A DNA stretch of 64,000 bases from Symbiodinium natans. Taxonomy: Eukaryota; Sar; Dinophyceae; Suessiales; Symbiodiniaceae. The notes beneath the pieces were generated by a model. The model saw only the letters and a list, made by a program, of their open reading frames with translations. It was not told where the DNA came from and ran no database searches. Each line of letters opens with the position of its first letter. The stretch's first letter is position 1. A program made the translations under genes and the position numbers. Where the stretch lies: contig CAJNDS010002477.1 of the NCBI GenBank assembly GCA_905221605.1, positions 1-64,000 of the forward strand, read 5' to 3'. This document shows, in pieces, positions 48,201-56,927 of the stretch.

Positions 48201-51200
48201 GTACCACGTGCCCCACGCAGCAGCATACCCGGTAGAGTACAAGGCAACTGCAATGCCGTCGCCGATGTGTATGGTCACATCGCCGCAGCGTGACCCCTGG
48301 AAGCACTCTACGGGCGTGAACGTTGTGGTGGCAGTCGAAGAGGTGGAAGTCGTCAAGGTGTGGGTTGAAGATGTGGATGTCGTGACAGTTGCAGTTTTGG
48401 ATGAGGATGTCGAAGTTGTCTTCGTCAGGGTTGATGATGTGGACGTTGTGACCGTTGATGTTTGGGATGAGGAAGTTTGGGTTGAGGATGTTGAAGTGGT
48501 CTTCGTCTCAGATGATGAAGTTGAGGTTGTTCGAGTTTTAGTGGATGACGTCGAAGTGGTGGCAGTGTTCGTCGTCGTTGTGGCCGTCGAAGACGAAGAT
48601 GTCAGAGTTGTCATGCTTGAAGTTGTCGAAGTTGTTGTCGTCCACCACAAGGCCGTTCCTTCCGGCGCCAATGTGGGCCAGGACTGCACGGTGCCGTCCT
48701 CCTTCACCGCTGCAAAAGATCTATCTGACTCCACACCGGAATAGATCTCCATGACTCCTGAGGAAACATCAACGCTACCGTCAGGAGCCCAGGGCCAGGA
48801 GACAACACTGCCATCGTTCTTCAATGCTGCAAAAGCGTTTCTTGTGGAGACGATGTCCCGCACACAGCAAGACAGATCTACAGCGCTGGAATCTGCGCCG
48901 AAGCCGCTGTTGCCCCAAGTCACCACACTCCCATCGCTCTTCAATGCAGCAAATGCCCCATAAGTAGAGTAGATAGTGACCACATTCACCAACTGGGAGG
49001 ACACAGAGGAAGAGTCGCCACCATAGTCGCTGCGCCCAGTAGTCTCCACAGTCCCATCGATGTAAAGGATTGCGGCCGCTTTCTCTCCGAACGTGACGCT
49101 CTTCACATTGTCCCGTATGATCGGGTTCACACTGTAGTCGGTATGTAAGCCCCACACAACTCCTCGGCCATCCGACTTCACCGCAGCAAAGCCAGTGGTG
49201 ACTGTATACCACACGGGGGCCACTATGAATTCAACCCCGCTCGTCAGCTCTGCAGAAGCACTTCCCATGGAATGGCCGGGGCCATATCCCCAGCAGGACA
49301 CTGCGCCCAACGAGCTCAGGGCACACCATGCGGCGTGATTTCCCTTGATGTCAATCATGTCGGACTCGGCGACGCCTGATGGCTTCTCGGTGTAGCCACC
49401 ATAGCCTGGGTGACCCCAGGACAGCGCTGCGCCTGTGGAGGTGAGGGCGCCGAAAGTGATGTAAGAGCCAACAATGCTGACCACATTGGATATGGCGAAC
49501 TCACCACAGTTGCCTCCATAAGTGCCGGCTGGATAACATATGACACTGCCATCATCCTTGACTGCCGCCACGTGGAATGCATTCGTCGCGATTTGCACCA
49601 CTCCGGAGTGCCATTCCGATGGCACCTCGAAACCCCATGACACGACACTGCCGTCCTCCTTCAACGCGAGCCAGCGATCCCAGTCTTTCTGGACCTCGAT
49701 GCTTCGGACACCCGAAGCCAGGCTTGCAGCCGCTGGAAAAAGTGTGGGAGAGGTTCCTTGGCCTCCCCAGGTGGACGCACTGCCATCCATGTTCAAGGTC
49801 GCATATGAATGCCGGCCAATGATGACCTTGGGCCGCACGAGGAAGGGGCCGTAGCCCGGAATCCAAAAGGCTGTTGCGGTCGTTGTGGAGGTCGTCTGGG
49901 TGGTGGTCAAGGTCGCTGTTGTGGAGGTGGTGGTCGTGGTGCACAAGACTAAGGACCCGGTCTGTCCATAGAGGCCCCATAGCACGATGGTTGCATCATT
50001 CTTTACAGCAGCCCACCAACCCTGATTGTAAGGATCCCATGTAGCATGAAGGGAGACAACTCCGGAAGTGAGGTCGCCCGCGACGGAGTCAAAACTTCCG
50101 GCCCCCGTCCAAAAATCACTGGACGGATCCGACCATGTCACGACCGAGCCATCCGATTTCAAAGCGGTCATGGCGTGGCTGGAGCCAACGACGGATGCCA
50201 CGTTGGTCAGCTGACCACTTACTGAGCTGGAGTCGCCACCCCTTCCGGTGTCCCCCCACGTCACCACAGAGCCATCTGCCTTCACGGCAGCAAATACCCT
50301 CTCTCCAGCAAAGACTGCAACCACATTGCTGAGTTGGCTAGCAACCAAACTCGAATCACCTGCATAGCCCGAGTTCCCCCACACCACGACCGAACCATCA
50401 GATTTCACGGCAGCAAAGGCCGCTCCGCTGCCCACGACCGAGACGACATCGGACGTCAGCTGGCTTGCCACCGACGATGAATCTCCACCATTGGATGCTG
50501 ATCCCCATGTTACCACGGCACCCGACTTGAGTGAAGCGAAGGAGAAATATGTGTTGACGACTGAAGACACGTTGATGTCGCTTGCGAAGTTGCTGATCAC
50601 TTGGCTCTCAACACCCCAAGTCACCACAGTGCCATCACCCTTCAGGGCGGTGAAAAGGTAGGTCGCGGCGAACACGTATTCAACACCACTTGCCAAGTCG
50701 CTGGCTACAGAAGCGGAATCACCTCCCCAGGAGCCACTTGAACCCCATGTCACCACAGACCCATCGTTTTTGAGTGCGGCGAATCCTCTGCCGGTAGTTG
50801 GTGCGACATGCAGGGAGACAACACCACTCGCAAGTTGGCTCGAGACTGAACTCGAATCGCCCCCCCAAGACGACGAGCCGAAAGTCACCACGGAGCCATC
50901 GGACTTCAATACGGCATGAGCCTGCTCGCCTCCCACGAGCGAGACCACGCCGGAGGTAAGTTGACTAGCCGCAGAGCCTTGCATATCACTCCATGTCACA
51001 AGCGACCCATCAGACTTGATGGCTGAGAAGCCAATGTTCGTGGAAGAGATGGCAACCACATCCGATGACACCTCGCTGGGCGCATTTCCCCCGTAAGAAC
51101 CGGAGCCGTAAGCAGTGACCGTGCCGCCGCTGTCAAGGAATGCGAGGGCCCCCCGAGAGGCAGCCACATCTGTCACCCTGAAGGTGCTACAATCAGCCGA

Positions 51201-51329
51201 TGCCTGCCAGAGCAAGGCAAGCAAGAGGGACAACAGGAGTGCCGACACGTGCCCCGCGGCCATCGCTCGATCTGCTACGCTGTCGATGCCAATCTTCGAG
51301 TCAAGAATTGAGTAATTGAAAAAGCGCAT
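42144..51329 (-). CDS. giant surface protein: RCC1-like propellers, Ser/Thr stalk, GPS-like site, membrane helices, C2- and Tudor-like tail
   Basis: One uninterrupted 3,061-codon frame starting at ATG 51329. A second ATG at 51263 begins a clean signal peptide (HVSALLLSLLLALLWQASA), so translation may start there. Residues ~50-460, ~490-895 and ~1010-1430 are three arrays of ~50-residue RCC1-like repeats with the motif FAALKSDGSVVTWG, most followed by GGDSSSVSSQL; each array has about the number of repeats of one seven-bladed beta-propeller. They are separated by Ser/Thr linkers (~463-490, ~896-1005). Residues ~1434-2101 are almost pure Ser and Thr, mucin-like. A folded domain follows, ending in a GPS-like motif (ECAFWNAIQNRW at ~2282, then TATCEI), which lacks the second Cys pair and the HL-T cleavage site. 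Hydrophobic helices lie at ~2372-2398, 2517-2543, 2558-2588, 2597-2625 and 2630-2660, resembling the post-GPS layout of polycystin-1-type proteins. The tail has a C2-like stretch (~2680-2790) and two SH3/Tudor-like modules (~2870-3050), ending in TGA at 42144. Probably a cell-surface adhesion or sensing protein. No introns, unlike its neighbours. Confidence 0.9.
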   Translation of the reverse strand: MRFFNYSILDSKIGIDSVADRAMAAGHVSALLLSLLLALLWQASADCSTFRVTDVAASRGALAFLDSGGTVTAYGSGSYGGNAPSEVSSDVVAISSTNIGFSAIKSDGSLVTWSDMQGSAASQLTSGVVSLVGGEQAHAVLKSDGSVVTFGSSSWGGDSSSVSSQLASGVVSLHVAPTTGRGFAALKNDGSVVTWGSSGSWGGDSASVASDLASGVEYVFAATYLFTALKGDGTVVTWGVESQVISNFASDINVSSVVNTYFSFASLKSGAVVTWGSASNGGDSSSVASQLTSDVVSVVGSGAAFAAVKSDGSVVVWGNSGYAGDSSLVASQLSNVVAVFAGERVFAAVKADGSVVTWGDTGRGGDSSSVSGQLTNVASVVGSSHAMTALKSDGSVVTWSDPSSDFWTGAGSFDSVAGDLTSGVVSLHATWDPYNQGWWAAVKNDATIVLWGLYGQTGSLVLCTTTTTSTTATLTTTQTTSTTTATAFWIPGYGPFLVRPKVIIGRHSYATLNMDGSASTWGGQGTSPTLFPAAASLASGVRSIEVQKDWDRWLALKEDGSVVSWGFEVPSEWHSGVVQIATNAFHVAAVKDDGSVICYPAGTYGGNCGEFAISNVVSIVGSYITFGALTSTGAALSWGHPGYGGYTEKPSGVAESDMIDIKGNHAAWCALSSLGAVSCWGYGPGHSMGSASAELTSGVEFIVAPVWYTVTTGFAAVKSDGRGVVWGLHTDYSVNPIIRDNVKSVTFGEKAAAILYIDGTVETTGRSDYGGDSSSVSSQLVNVVTIYSTYGAFAALKSDGSVVTWGNSGFGADSSAVDLSCCVRDIVSTRNAFAALKNDGSVVSWPWAPDGSVDVSSGVMEIYSGVESDRSFAAVKEDGTVQSWPTLAPEGTALWWTTTTSTTSSMTTLTSSSSTATTTTNTATTSTSSTKTRTTSTSSSETKTTSTSSTQTSSSQTSTVTTSTSSTLTKTTSTSSSKTATVTTSTSSTHTLTTSTSSTATTTFTPVECFQGSRCGDVTIHIGDGIAVALYSTGYAAAWGTWYGGIDSYLESGVQSIVMGRKSFAAVKSDGTVATTGQYYFSQSDLEAGLGCCVTKVVGSGWGFAALKNDGSVYTWGQAVESDPPASVNLSANVVDVVPNSAGFAATKADGSILTWGRAGAHEPGSVDLSNVAQIVGGDWAFAALKHDGSVVTWGSGRGGDSSSVAAELASGVLSIQPPKADWSQRGFVAWKAGNTAVIWGYNTEGTHIALPSQAISDVKKVEITWYSVAVLKNDGTVITAGRSDETRSFADSSSVAAQLVNVVDIVCPAYACAALKVDGTVVTWGYADWFGTSRRLSSTPSEVTNIQKIYGSFYSFAGLKVDGSVVAWGRSDHSAYGTDFRYPKSSTESEVQSDVVEIYADAAATEGGGAFIAVKQDGGIVAWGNSQTANIPYNRLTTVTTTTFTSTSKTATTSTTLTISTTSFTTSSSSTTSATRTTSTSSSRTTSSSTITTSTSSTSSFSTSSSSTTSNTRTTSTSSSRTTSSSTSTSSTSSTSTSSSSSSTTSTSTTSTTSTSTSSTSSSSSSSSTSTSSTSSTSTSSSSSSTTSTSTTSTTSTSTSSTSSSSSSSSTSTSSTSSSSTSSSSSSTTSTSTTSTTSTSTSGTSTSSSSSSTTFTSTSSSSTTSSSTSTSSTTSTSTSSSSSSTTSTSTTSTTSTSTSTTSTSTTSSSTSATSTSFTSTSSSSSTTTSTSTTSTTSTSTSSTSTSTTSSSTSSSSSSTTSSSTSSTSSTSTSSTSSSTTTTSTSSSSTSSSSTSTSSTSSTSTSSSSSSTTSTSTTSTTSTSTSSTSSSSSSSSTSTSSTSSSSTSSSSSSTTSTTSTSTSSSSSSSSSSSTSTSSTSSTSTSSSSSSTTSTSTTSTTSTSTSSTSTSSSSSSTSTSSTSSTSTSSSSSSTTSTSTTSTTSTSTSSTSTSSSSSSTSTSSTSSTSTSSSSSSTTSTSTTSTTSTSTSSTSTSSSSSSTSTSSTSSTSTSSSSSSSTSTTSTSTSSTFTTTTSSTSTASSSSSTTTSTSSTSTSSTTSTSSSTTSTSSSTTSTSSSMTTSTSTSSSSTSTVTSTTSSTTLTTVTFTEGSVAVLAAEVSQAVRALEFSKARSVDRVFQKLAEMKDVMLQWNDTQTSNTAIFELITRAEDGSEIATYAYRVTDRSIEVSFEEVVIDLPVVFLQDLQEASDDPIVLSLATVHNGSYAYQVMKKTGEMEKLQMLVEPVSMTFYGNNGTITEIDSEAPVELSFKVDSAEPLLARAECAFWNAIQNRWERTGMKLAGAENGTATCEIRYDQLPTLVEKTQEVSAMTPRKPSLFGLIARTFLDTFACSLAASIYSLEGLASLVRSSDWVLRPAALTTWTILVAAVGLLLVAHRSDRKYEKHLEMLLSKETARQMLMEQAKKEFVLFRRFRELRAQKLHDEATKSVHWSIIRARLGVDSDFLRSLYEVSGQTALHRQARELLEDFYNHGVFQQVFILYRSCCQWLQVLEPSLRVTCLERSAVALCKLMSGFGVAAVFYNQGSVATGQQGCDFGRDPLVTIIRSAVVCLVSSAVGLLPFLVLMPLFEKLRSFELKMRHIVFWTFTSVYFLFCLLTVCIFHASVSNVDGLDWAISALLSLLFSLIMTPLMMAAALRLLLSSTTSDLDEHLPFHPHNDDCYKVTLQKMSISGNSLLKHLASNSSTTLCARWEIAGHPETAAISDVHTEDGDGEIVLDGVMPHHAVLVSVYANSGAMRLLGNSVLPSKAFLENGFEGHLPLLRNGKPLQDAHVGVLIAPPVHSQIQHVPVRGRSSIRLTIEGSGIRAFDLDSVEQCEDAGISFYDDIFGEADFQQHCEALGIDFDSESEGEDQDPASEGFAVIPGPDVTRPIKVVKEQAYLVGDPVLVFQNGKLLSGSVADPASGSGCATVLIKGQLQNLLISNLMPAFEHSDDVQVQVEHGGRQEWRAGRVLSEVSDGFRVECGAEIATVPPEMLRRHFTEGTTVWVYQTSSWRQAVVAATVVEQALEDRLDQRCRVILTESDEELSVPTWRIKFRNTCSM
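45025..47031 (-). repeat. 42-codon higher-order repeat within the Ser/Thr stalk
   Basis: Landmark GTCGTGCTGGTGGATGTGG (plus strand) recurs at 45388, 45514 and 45640, exactly 126 bases apart. A related unit follows at 45766, again 126 bases on, but lacks 15 bases, so the next spacing is 111. The stalk thus grew by unequal exchange of a 126-base (42-codon) unit plus smaller internal units, always keeping frame. Synonymous Ser and Thr codons are mixed, so it is not a simple microsatellite. Confidence 0.85.
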
Positions 51330-51890
51330 CGAATTCTGTAGCGTCGTAGTGCGTTGTGAGCTTCAAGCTGTGTTTGAACATGCAGTGTGAGCTGAGGCTA
51401 AAAAACTTTGAGCCGTGGCCATTTTTCGATTGGGGCGACGGCGCGCTTCACTTGGGGCTTTGGGGTTCAGGTTGCCGGGCTTCGACTGCTTGGTGCCTCA
51501 AGACTAAAGGCAGCGGAACTTGCAACAAGAGAGAAACGTCGCCTCACTTTACGCTCTCGACACCCGGCTCCTTCTTCAATTGCGCGACGTTCTCCTGCAA
51601 TAAGAGCTGAAACAAAAAGCCAAGTTCACTGCAGAAGTTAGCGCGCACTAGCTTCGGGACATGCTTCACGGAGTTCACCATTTTAATACACGTAATCATC
51701 CATCTAACAAAGCCGAAACCGGCTGACCTATCAACAAACAAATTATAATCAACAAGCAGAATCTCACTATCAAAAAAAACGAATCATAACGTTGTACCCG
51801 GTTTTGTGAAGCCACCCGCTATAGTCACACAAGCTTGCGGAAATCGCCTCGGCTTCTCGAATTAGATCTGGTCTCCTTCTCCCCTCCCCA
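51330..51890. other. upstream region of the giant gene, nothing decisive
   Basis: No TATA-like or other promoter element can be claimed; dinoflagellate promoters are poorly defined. A minus-strand open segment at 51544-51720 (SELGFLFQLLLQENVAQLKK) is exon-like and could be a short upstream gene end or 5' exon. Confidence 0.3.
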
Positions 51891-52010
51891 ACCCTTCCCA
51901 ACCCTTCCCAACCCTTCCCAACCCTTCCCAACCCTTCCCAACCCTTCCCAACCCTTCCCAACCCTTCCCAACCCTTCCCAACCCTTCCCAACCCTTCCCA
52001 ACCCTTCCCA
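51891..52010. repeat. 12 perfect copies of a 10-base repeat (ACCCTTCCCA)
   Basis: Exactly 12 head-to-tail copies with no mismatch. On the minus strand this is TGGGAAGGGT, a G-rich unit with three-base G runs at regular spacing. Perfect identity implies recent expansion. Confidence 0.97.
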
Positions 52011-52024
52011 AAGGACGATTGTCA

Positions 52025-52056
52025 TATATGTATATTATATATATATATATATATAC
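52025..52056. repeat. AT dinucleotide repeat
   Basis: TATATGTATATTATATATATATAC-type sequence between the 10-base repeat and the poly(C) tract. Confidence 0.9.
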
Positions 52057-52115
52057 ATTACATAAAGTGCGTATTGTAGACAGTACCCCATATACTCTAA
52101 ATGTTGTAGTCATCC

Positions 52116-52362
<247 letters not shown>

Positions 52363-54192
52363 AAGGTTCCACCATTTCGTGTGTAGTGTGAGGTAGAAAT
52401 GGCATAAGCGAATGTGCCTGATGAGTGGCATGTGTGATTTGAGGCCGTCGCATGTTCAGAAAAGCGACAAGATAACAAAAACATGATCGCAGAAAGCGGC
52501 AGGTCCAGATTTTGTTTCTTTCGTGATTGTAACTTGGTCAGTTTTTGATGATGATTGTAATTTGTTGATTGCAAGTAGGTTTTGTTGATGGGCATCCCGC
52601 CAAGACCTAATGCACTGAAGCCTACCCGTCCTGCATCGCCAGCGCATTCCTGGGAACTTGAAGCGTTGCCCCGGGGGTCTTCTAACCCGAAAGATCCCGC
52701 GATGCCCCCAGAGATTCGCGAAGCCTTCTCGCATCTCTGCTTTAATTTGAATGTTTCAAGCAAAACTGGCGTTTGGTGATTTCGGGACAGATTGCGTGTG
52801 CTGGTGGTTCTGATGGTCTCGCCAAAGGCTCCCCACCAGCAACAGGGCACAACAGAACCGCGCCATCGCCGGGAGTCCTGAGGGCAGACAGCTTTCAAAG
52901 TTCGCAAGGGGCCTCGACCCCTCCAGTTGCTTCAACGAGGGTACATCGATCGTGAGTCCATAGTCCATCACGAATCCAGTGTTCCGACTTCTTTCTTCTT
53001 GCTAAGCAGGAAACAAGAAGGCAAGGCATGAGGGGACGCAAAGAAGCTTTCACCGAGCACAGGAAGTAGTCGGAGCAATGTTTTGCGCTCCACCCCTGCT
53101 CATCCGACCCTGGCTTCATCTTCATGCTATTACACAGCGTCTGCAAGCCTCGAGAGCGGTTGAAAGGTTTGACAGGCCACAGGGTTGTCTGGAAGCCAGA
53201 AGCTGCAGATTGCGCTAGCCATGGGAACAGGAAGCAAAGTCAGCTTAGACTCAGTAAGGGCTCTGCAGCAGTGCTCTCGTGCTAGCAGCTATGAGAACAG
53301 AAATGAACGCATCGAGATAGGCCAGCACCACACCGAAACAGCCATTTTCGGGTGAAACCGCAGGCCACTTCATTCACAAAGGCTTTTTTTGACGAGGCCG
53401 CCCGCGCTTCAGCCAAGCATAGCCAAGCTCAGTGGTCGTTCACCTGCACTTCAGGGGCCCCGTAAACTCAAACTCTTCCACATCACAAGCTATAGCTCAG
53501 CAAGAAGGCAAGTCTTCAAATATCCACTCCAACTCCGGAGCACTGGAGCAAGCAGCTTCCTGATGGCCTCATATCGTTGCGGTCCCAGCCGAAAGTGCTA
53601 GGAAGTTTCATGCACAGGGGGCCAAACCTGGGCTACAAGTGCAGTGGGGCGATGGGTCTGGTCTCGGTGTTTCGAAGATTGTTCGAAAACCAAACTGACA
53701 AGCCACTCGGTTCAAACTTGGAGCATCAGGTCCAGCATGGCCCCCCCCAGCCCTGTTGAGTGAGAACACTTGGCTCTGCCAGCCACAAGGGTGGAGGGTG
53801 TTGGAGCGTTACAGTAAAACATTACCTTCGGGAGCAACTGCAAAAACAATCGCCCTTCAGAGACGGTCTAACTGTCCATTGCACCGCTAGATGGCCGCTA
53901 GATACTGCGTGAACTCCTGCTCAGGAAGCCTCCGAAAGCTCAGAAGCAAGGTAAACCTCCTCTAAGTTGCATCGCTTGTCAGGTCCGGCATATCATCCTG
54001 CCCAGCTCCAAACTTCGGTGTGGTGCTGGGGGTGCGCTGCCCCCGCCGCAGACGAGATAGGACTGACTTTAACTGGCTTGAGGCGGCTACAAAGGAGCAG
54101 CAATGTGCTTGTTGTTCCCTCATGTACCGCGCCTCAGTCATGTGCTCAGCCTCGTGCATTGCGGCCTCATCGAGGATTCGAGGATTCGAGGA
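52363..54192. other. no gene resolved
   Basis: A minus-strand segment near 52.85-52.97 kb (ATG, MDYGLTIDVPSLKQLEGSRP, up to a GTGGGG donor) is exon-like, as is one at 52.6-52.7 kb. Neither could be chained. A triple GGATTCGA direct repeat lies at about 54172-54190. Confidence 0.3.
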
Positions 54193-54573
54193 CTCCAAAA
54201 TTTGTCTTTTCGAACCCAGATCTTTTTCGGACCACCTATTTTCTTTTTCGTGACTTCGACAAAACAAAAGAAAGAAAAAAAAAAAAAAAACAAGAAAGTC
54301 AACAGTTTTTACGTGTTTTTAAAATTGAATGTGAGAAATAATGCAGTTTGTTGAGAACACGCAGATCCTGTCAGACATCACACAATGTTGCAAAGCACAC
54401 GTGGTGTGATGGCGAAGATCTGTGTGTTCTCAAAAACTTCCGCATGAATTTTCCAAACGTGAAAACCTGTTGATCTGTTTTTTCTTTTTTGAAGTTCTTC
54501 TGTTTTGTTGTGGTCACGAAAAGACAACTGGTGGTCGGCAAAAAGATTTGGGGTTGGACAAAAACATTTTAGG
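54193..54573. repeat. long imperfect foldback (inverted repeat)
   Basis: The left arm 54193-54384 and right arm 54402-54573 are reverse complements over most of their length with small gaps. Matching islands include GAGAACACGCAGATC with GATCTGTGTGTTCTC, CATCACACA with TGGTGTGATG, TTTTCGTGAC with GTCACGAAAA, and CAGATCTTTTTCGGACCACC with its counterpart. The loop is about 17 bases. The left arm carries a run of 18 A. No terminal direct repeats were seen. It could be a MITE-like foldback element or a hairpin RNA precursor. Confidence 0.75.
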
Positions 54574-54740
54574 GTTTGGAAAAAGATTTTCAAGTGTGCA
54601 AATGGGGTTGAAAAAAAAACAAAAGTCTTTTTCTAAACCCCAGTAACGAGGTTGAAAAAAGATTGGGGCCAATAAGGAGATTTTAGGAATGAAAAAGCTG
54701 GCAGGGTCAAGAAAAAGACATTCTGGGGCCAAGAAAAATA
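54541..54740. repeat. degenerate GGGGTTGAAAAA-type repeat
   Basis: A loose ~20-30 base unit combining GGGG(TT/CC) with a run of A (TTGGGGTTGGACAAAAA, AGGGTTTGGAAAAAG, TGGGGTTGAAAAAAAA, TTGGGGCCAATAAGG, TGGGGCCAAGAAAAA) recurs at least six times, beginning inside the right arm of the foldback. Confidence 0.5.
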
Positions 54741-54917
54741 GAAGCCCTGAAAGCTGCAACGCTTCTCCACTCACAATAAAATTTGATGCCTCGTCTTCGT
54801 TACGGCCGCCATGGCGCTTATGCCGGTTGCTTCCGACCGAAGGAAGAAAACGATGCAGCTCAGGACATGTTGCACCGTTGGCAACCCACAGCCTGCCTCG
54901 GAATAGTTGCTGATCAC

Positions 54918-56302
54918 CTCATCCAAATCATCGTCGATATGGTGCTGCACAGGGGCTGAGGATTCAGCTGTGCGAAAGGATGCAGGTGCACCTGGAAACC
55001 TCCAGCCGTACTTGGCCATTCTTTGGGGTGCAAGACGGTGTATCAGAACAGGGGAGGACGACAACAGGGGAACAGAAGAATCAGAGGACTGTATCCAAGT
55101 CCTGACGCAGCTTCAGCGAGATGCCTTGAGGCTCTGAGGTACAGTGCAGAGGCACTTGTTGCTGCACAGGGTCCGTTTGGGGCATGCGCTGCCGGACAAT
55201 CTCACACATCTCACACATCTCACACATCGCAGTCGTGGGGTAGAAGCCTTGATGTCATCAAGCGCTCCAGATGCCAGCACCTGACACCAAGTCGGCAAAA
55301 GCAGGGTGGCAGGGTGATGCAAGGTGTCCGTCTAAGCGCTCCTGGTGGCTCTCCATCTGGCTAACCATAGCTAACCATAGACACATGAAGCACCCGGTGC
55401 TTCCAGACGCCCCCAAGTGCGCCTTGCACTGCACAAGTTCACTCAGCTGGTCAGCCATCTCGGCTTTGTGTCGCACAACCTTGCAGCCATGCAATTTTAG
55501 AGCCTCCACAATTAATTGGGGCTGTGCAGGACATCTCAGGCAAGGCGAGAAATTCTTAGTTTGGTCCCCAAAGGATCCATTTGTAGGCCGTACAAGAGTA
55601 CATCAATCCCAAACCCACGGAGCACTGTAGCTCCCAGACAATTTTGCCAGGCACCCAGCACGATAACACTGCCCAAGGCAAATTGCACGGAGCACATACT
55701 CAGTTGAATGTATTGCTACAGTGTGTTGGACCGCACACGGGCGAGGCAAAAAGGGGTAGGGGTCGGCGAGAGCGTGCTCTGCTACACACAGGAGCTTTCT
55801 TGGGAGCCTTGAAGAACAGCAAGTCGCGGCTAAACATTGCGATGAAGTTGCCCCCCCTTTTAAAACAAAGCAACAGATGGAGACCCTTTATTTCCCAACA
55901 AAGCCACACTGCTAGGAAATTTGTGCCAGATGCCTTGGCGTGAAATGTCTCTCGCGCATCTTGCGTGGCCTCAGTGGACGCGAAGTAGATGTTGCCAGAA
56001 TGACCCTAGTGCCCTTTGGGTAAGCACACCAGCTGACTTTGAGGGTTCCGAGGGTAGCACATTCCAGTACTTTTTCAGTATAGGGTTGTGCCAGTATAGG
56101 GTAGTATAAGGTAGTATAGGGTAATATAGGGTAATATAGGGTAGTATAGGGTCTGGCTGGCAAGGCTTTTTGTAGCAAACCCCCACTCTCCAAACCTTGC
56201 CCAGGCACGGAAAGATTGGCCAGTGCCTCCTCGAGCTGCCTCAACAAATGGAAAGAGTACGTCAGTGGGTTGAGGTTCTCTCCACGTACCATCTCCGAAA
56301 AA
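54918..56302 (-). CDS. candidate multi-exon gene, unknown
   Basis: Minus-strand segments with splice-like borders: 56196-56302 (after GCCAAAG; FSEMVRGENLNPLTYSFHLL and a helical RQLEEALANL; donor GTTTGG); about 55800-55852 (NFIAMFSRDLLFFK before GCTCCC); 55394-55521 (after TGCACAG; PQLIVEALKLHGCKVVRHKA and MADQLSELVQCKAH; donor GTGCTT); 54918-54944 (after TGTGCAG; HHIDDDLDE; donor GTGATC). Joins between them are not settled and phase was not proven throughout, so boundaries are approximate and more than one gene is possible. The 56.08-56.15 kb TATAGGG repeat would sit in the first intron. Confidence 0.28.
55201..55228. repeat. 9-base direct repeat (CTCACACAT) x3
   Basis: Three perfect consecutive copies in plus orientation. 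Confidence 0.9.
56079..56151. repeat. ~10-base repeat (TATAGGGTAR)
   Basis: Six to seven units of GTATAGGGTA / ATATAGGGTA in plus orientation, with two more spaced copies on the 5' side. The core TAGGGT resembles half a telomere heptamer, but the period is ten. Confidence 0.85.
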
Positions 56303-56927
56303 CTTTGGCGGTGGAATTGGGAGGGCTGCACACAAACAGGACATACTAACAGGCAGGCCCACAACTAGGCTGAACATAGATAGAGACTTCTAGTGTTCTA
56401 GAGAGAAGCAATTGGCAATACCGACGGCAACCTGTGAGTGTCTACGCTCCGAGACAACACTGCTCGCGTTCCTGCTGCGATTCTCCGGCTGAAATTTCAG
56501 CCGGCCACGACATGTGCATGATCCCAATACTTGGAAGATCTTGGAAGATCTTGGAAGTGCAGGCTTTCCTATTCAACACGACTTTATGACCCTCATGTCT
56601 TACCTACGTTGCCCCAGAGTGCCCCAAACAGGGCATCCCACGTTGCATACGGCAGACATCGGAAAGAGGCCTGCTTTTGCTTCGTCTCTACGCTTCTCTT
56701 GGCCGAATCCCAACTTTTCGACGCAAAGTCAACTTGCCTAACTTAACCGCCGAGATGTGGTCCTGCGCCAAGGCACGTTGCCATGGAGGAAGCCCGGGCA
56801 CTTTCACCCGCCATCTCTGCCTCCAAGTTGGACTCCGCCTGAACGGAGGCGGCAATGAGGCGAAGGGTTTTTGGATCTGCCGTTGAGACATGTCGAGAAG
56901 ATACAGTAGAATAAAGGAACACCGAAT

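Noticed and set aside
51413-51433. Partial match to the dinoflagellate spliced leader (CCGTGGCCATTTT)
   Set aside because: Only 12 of the first 13 bases fit, the rest does not, and it is on the plus strand upstream of a minus-strand gene, so it cannot be that gene's leader relic.
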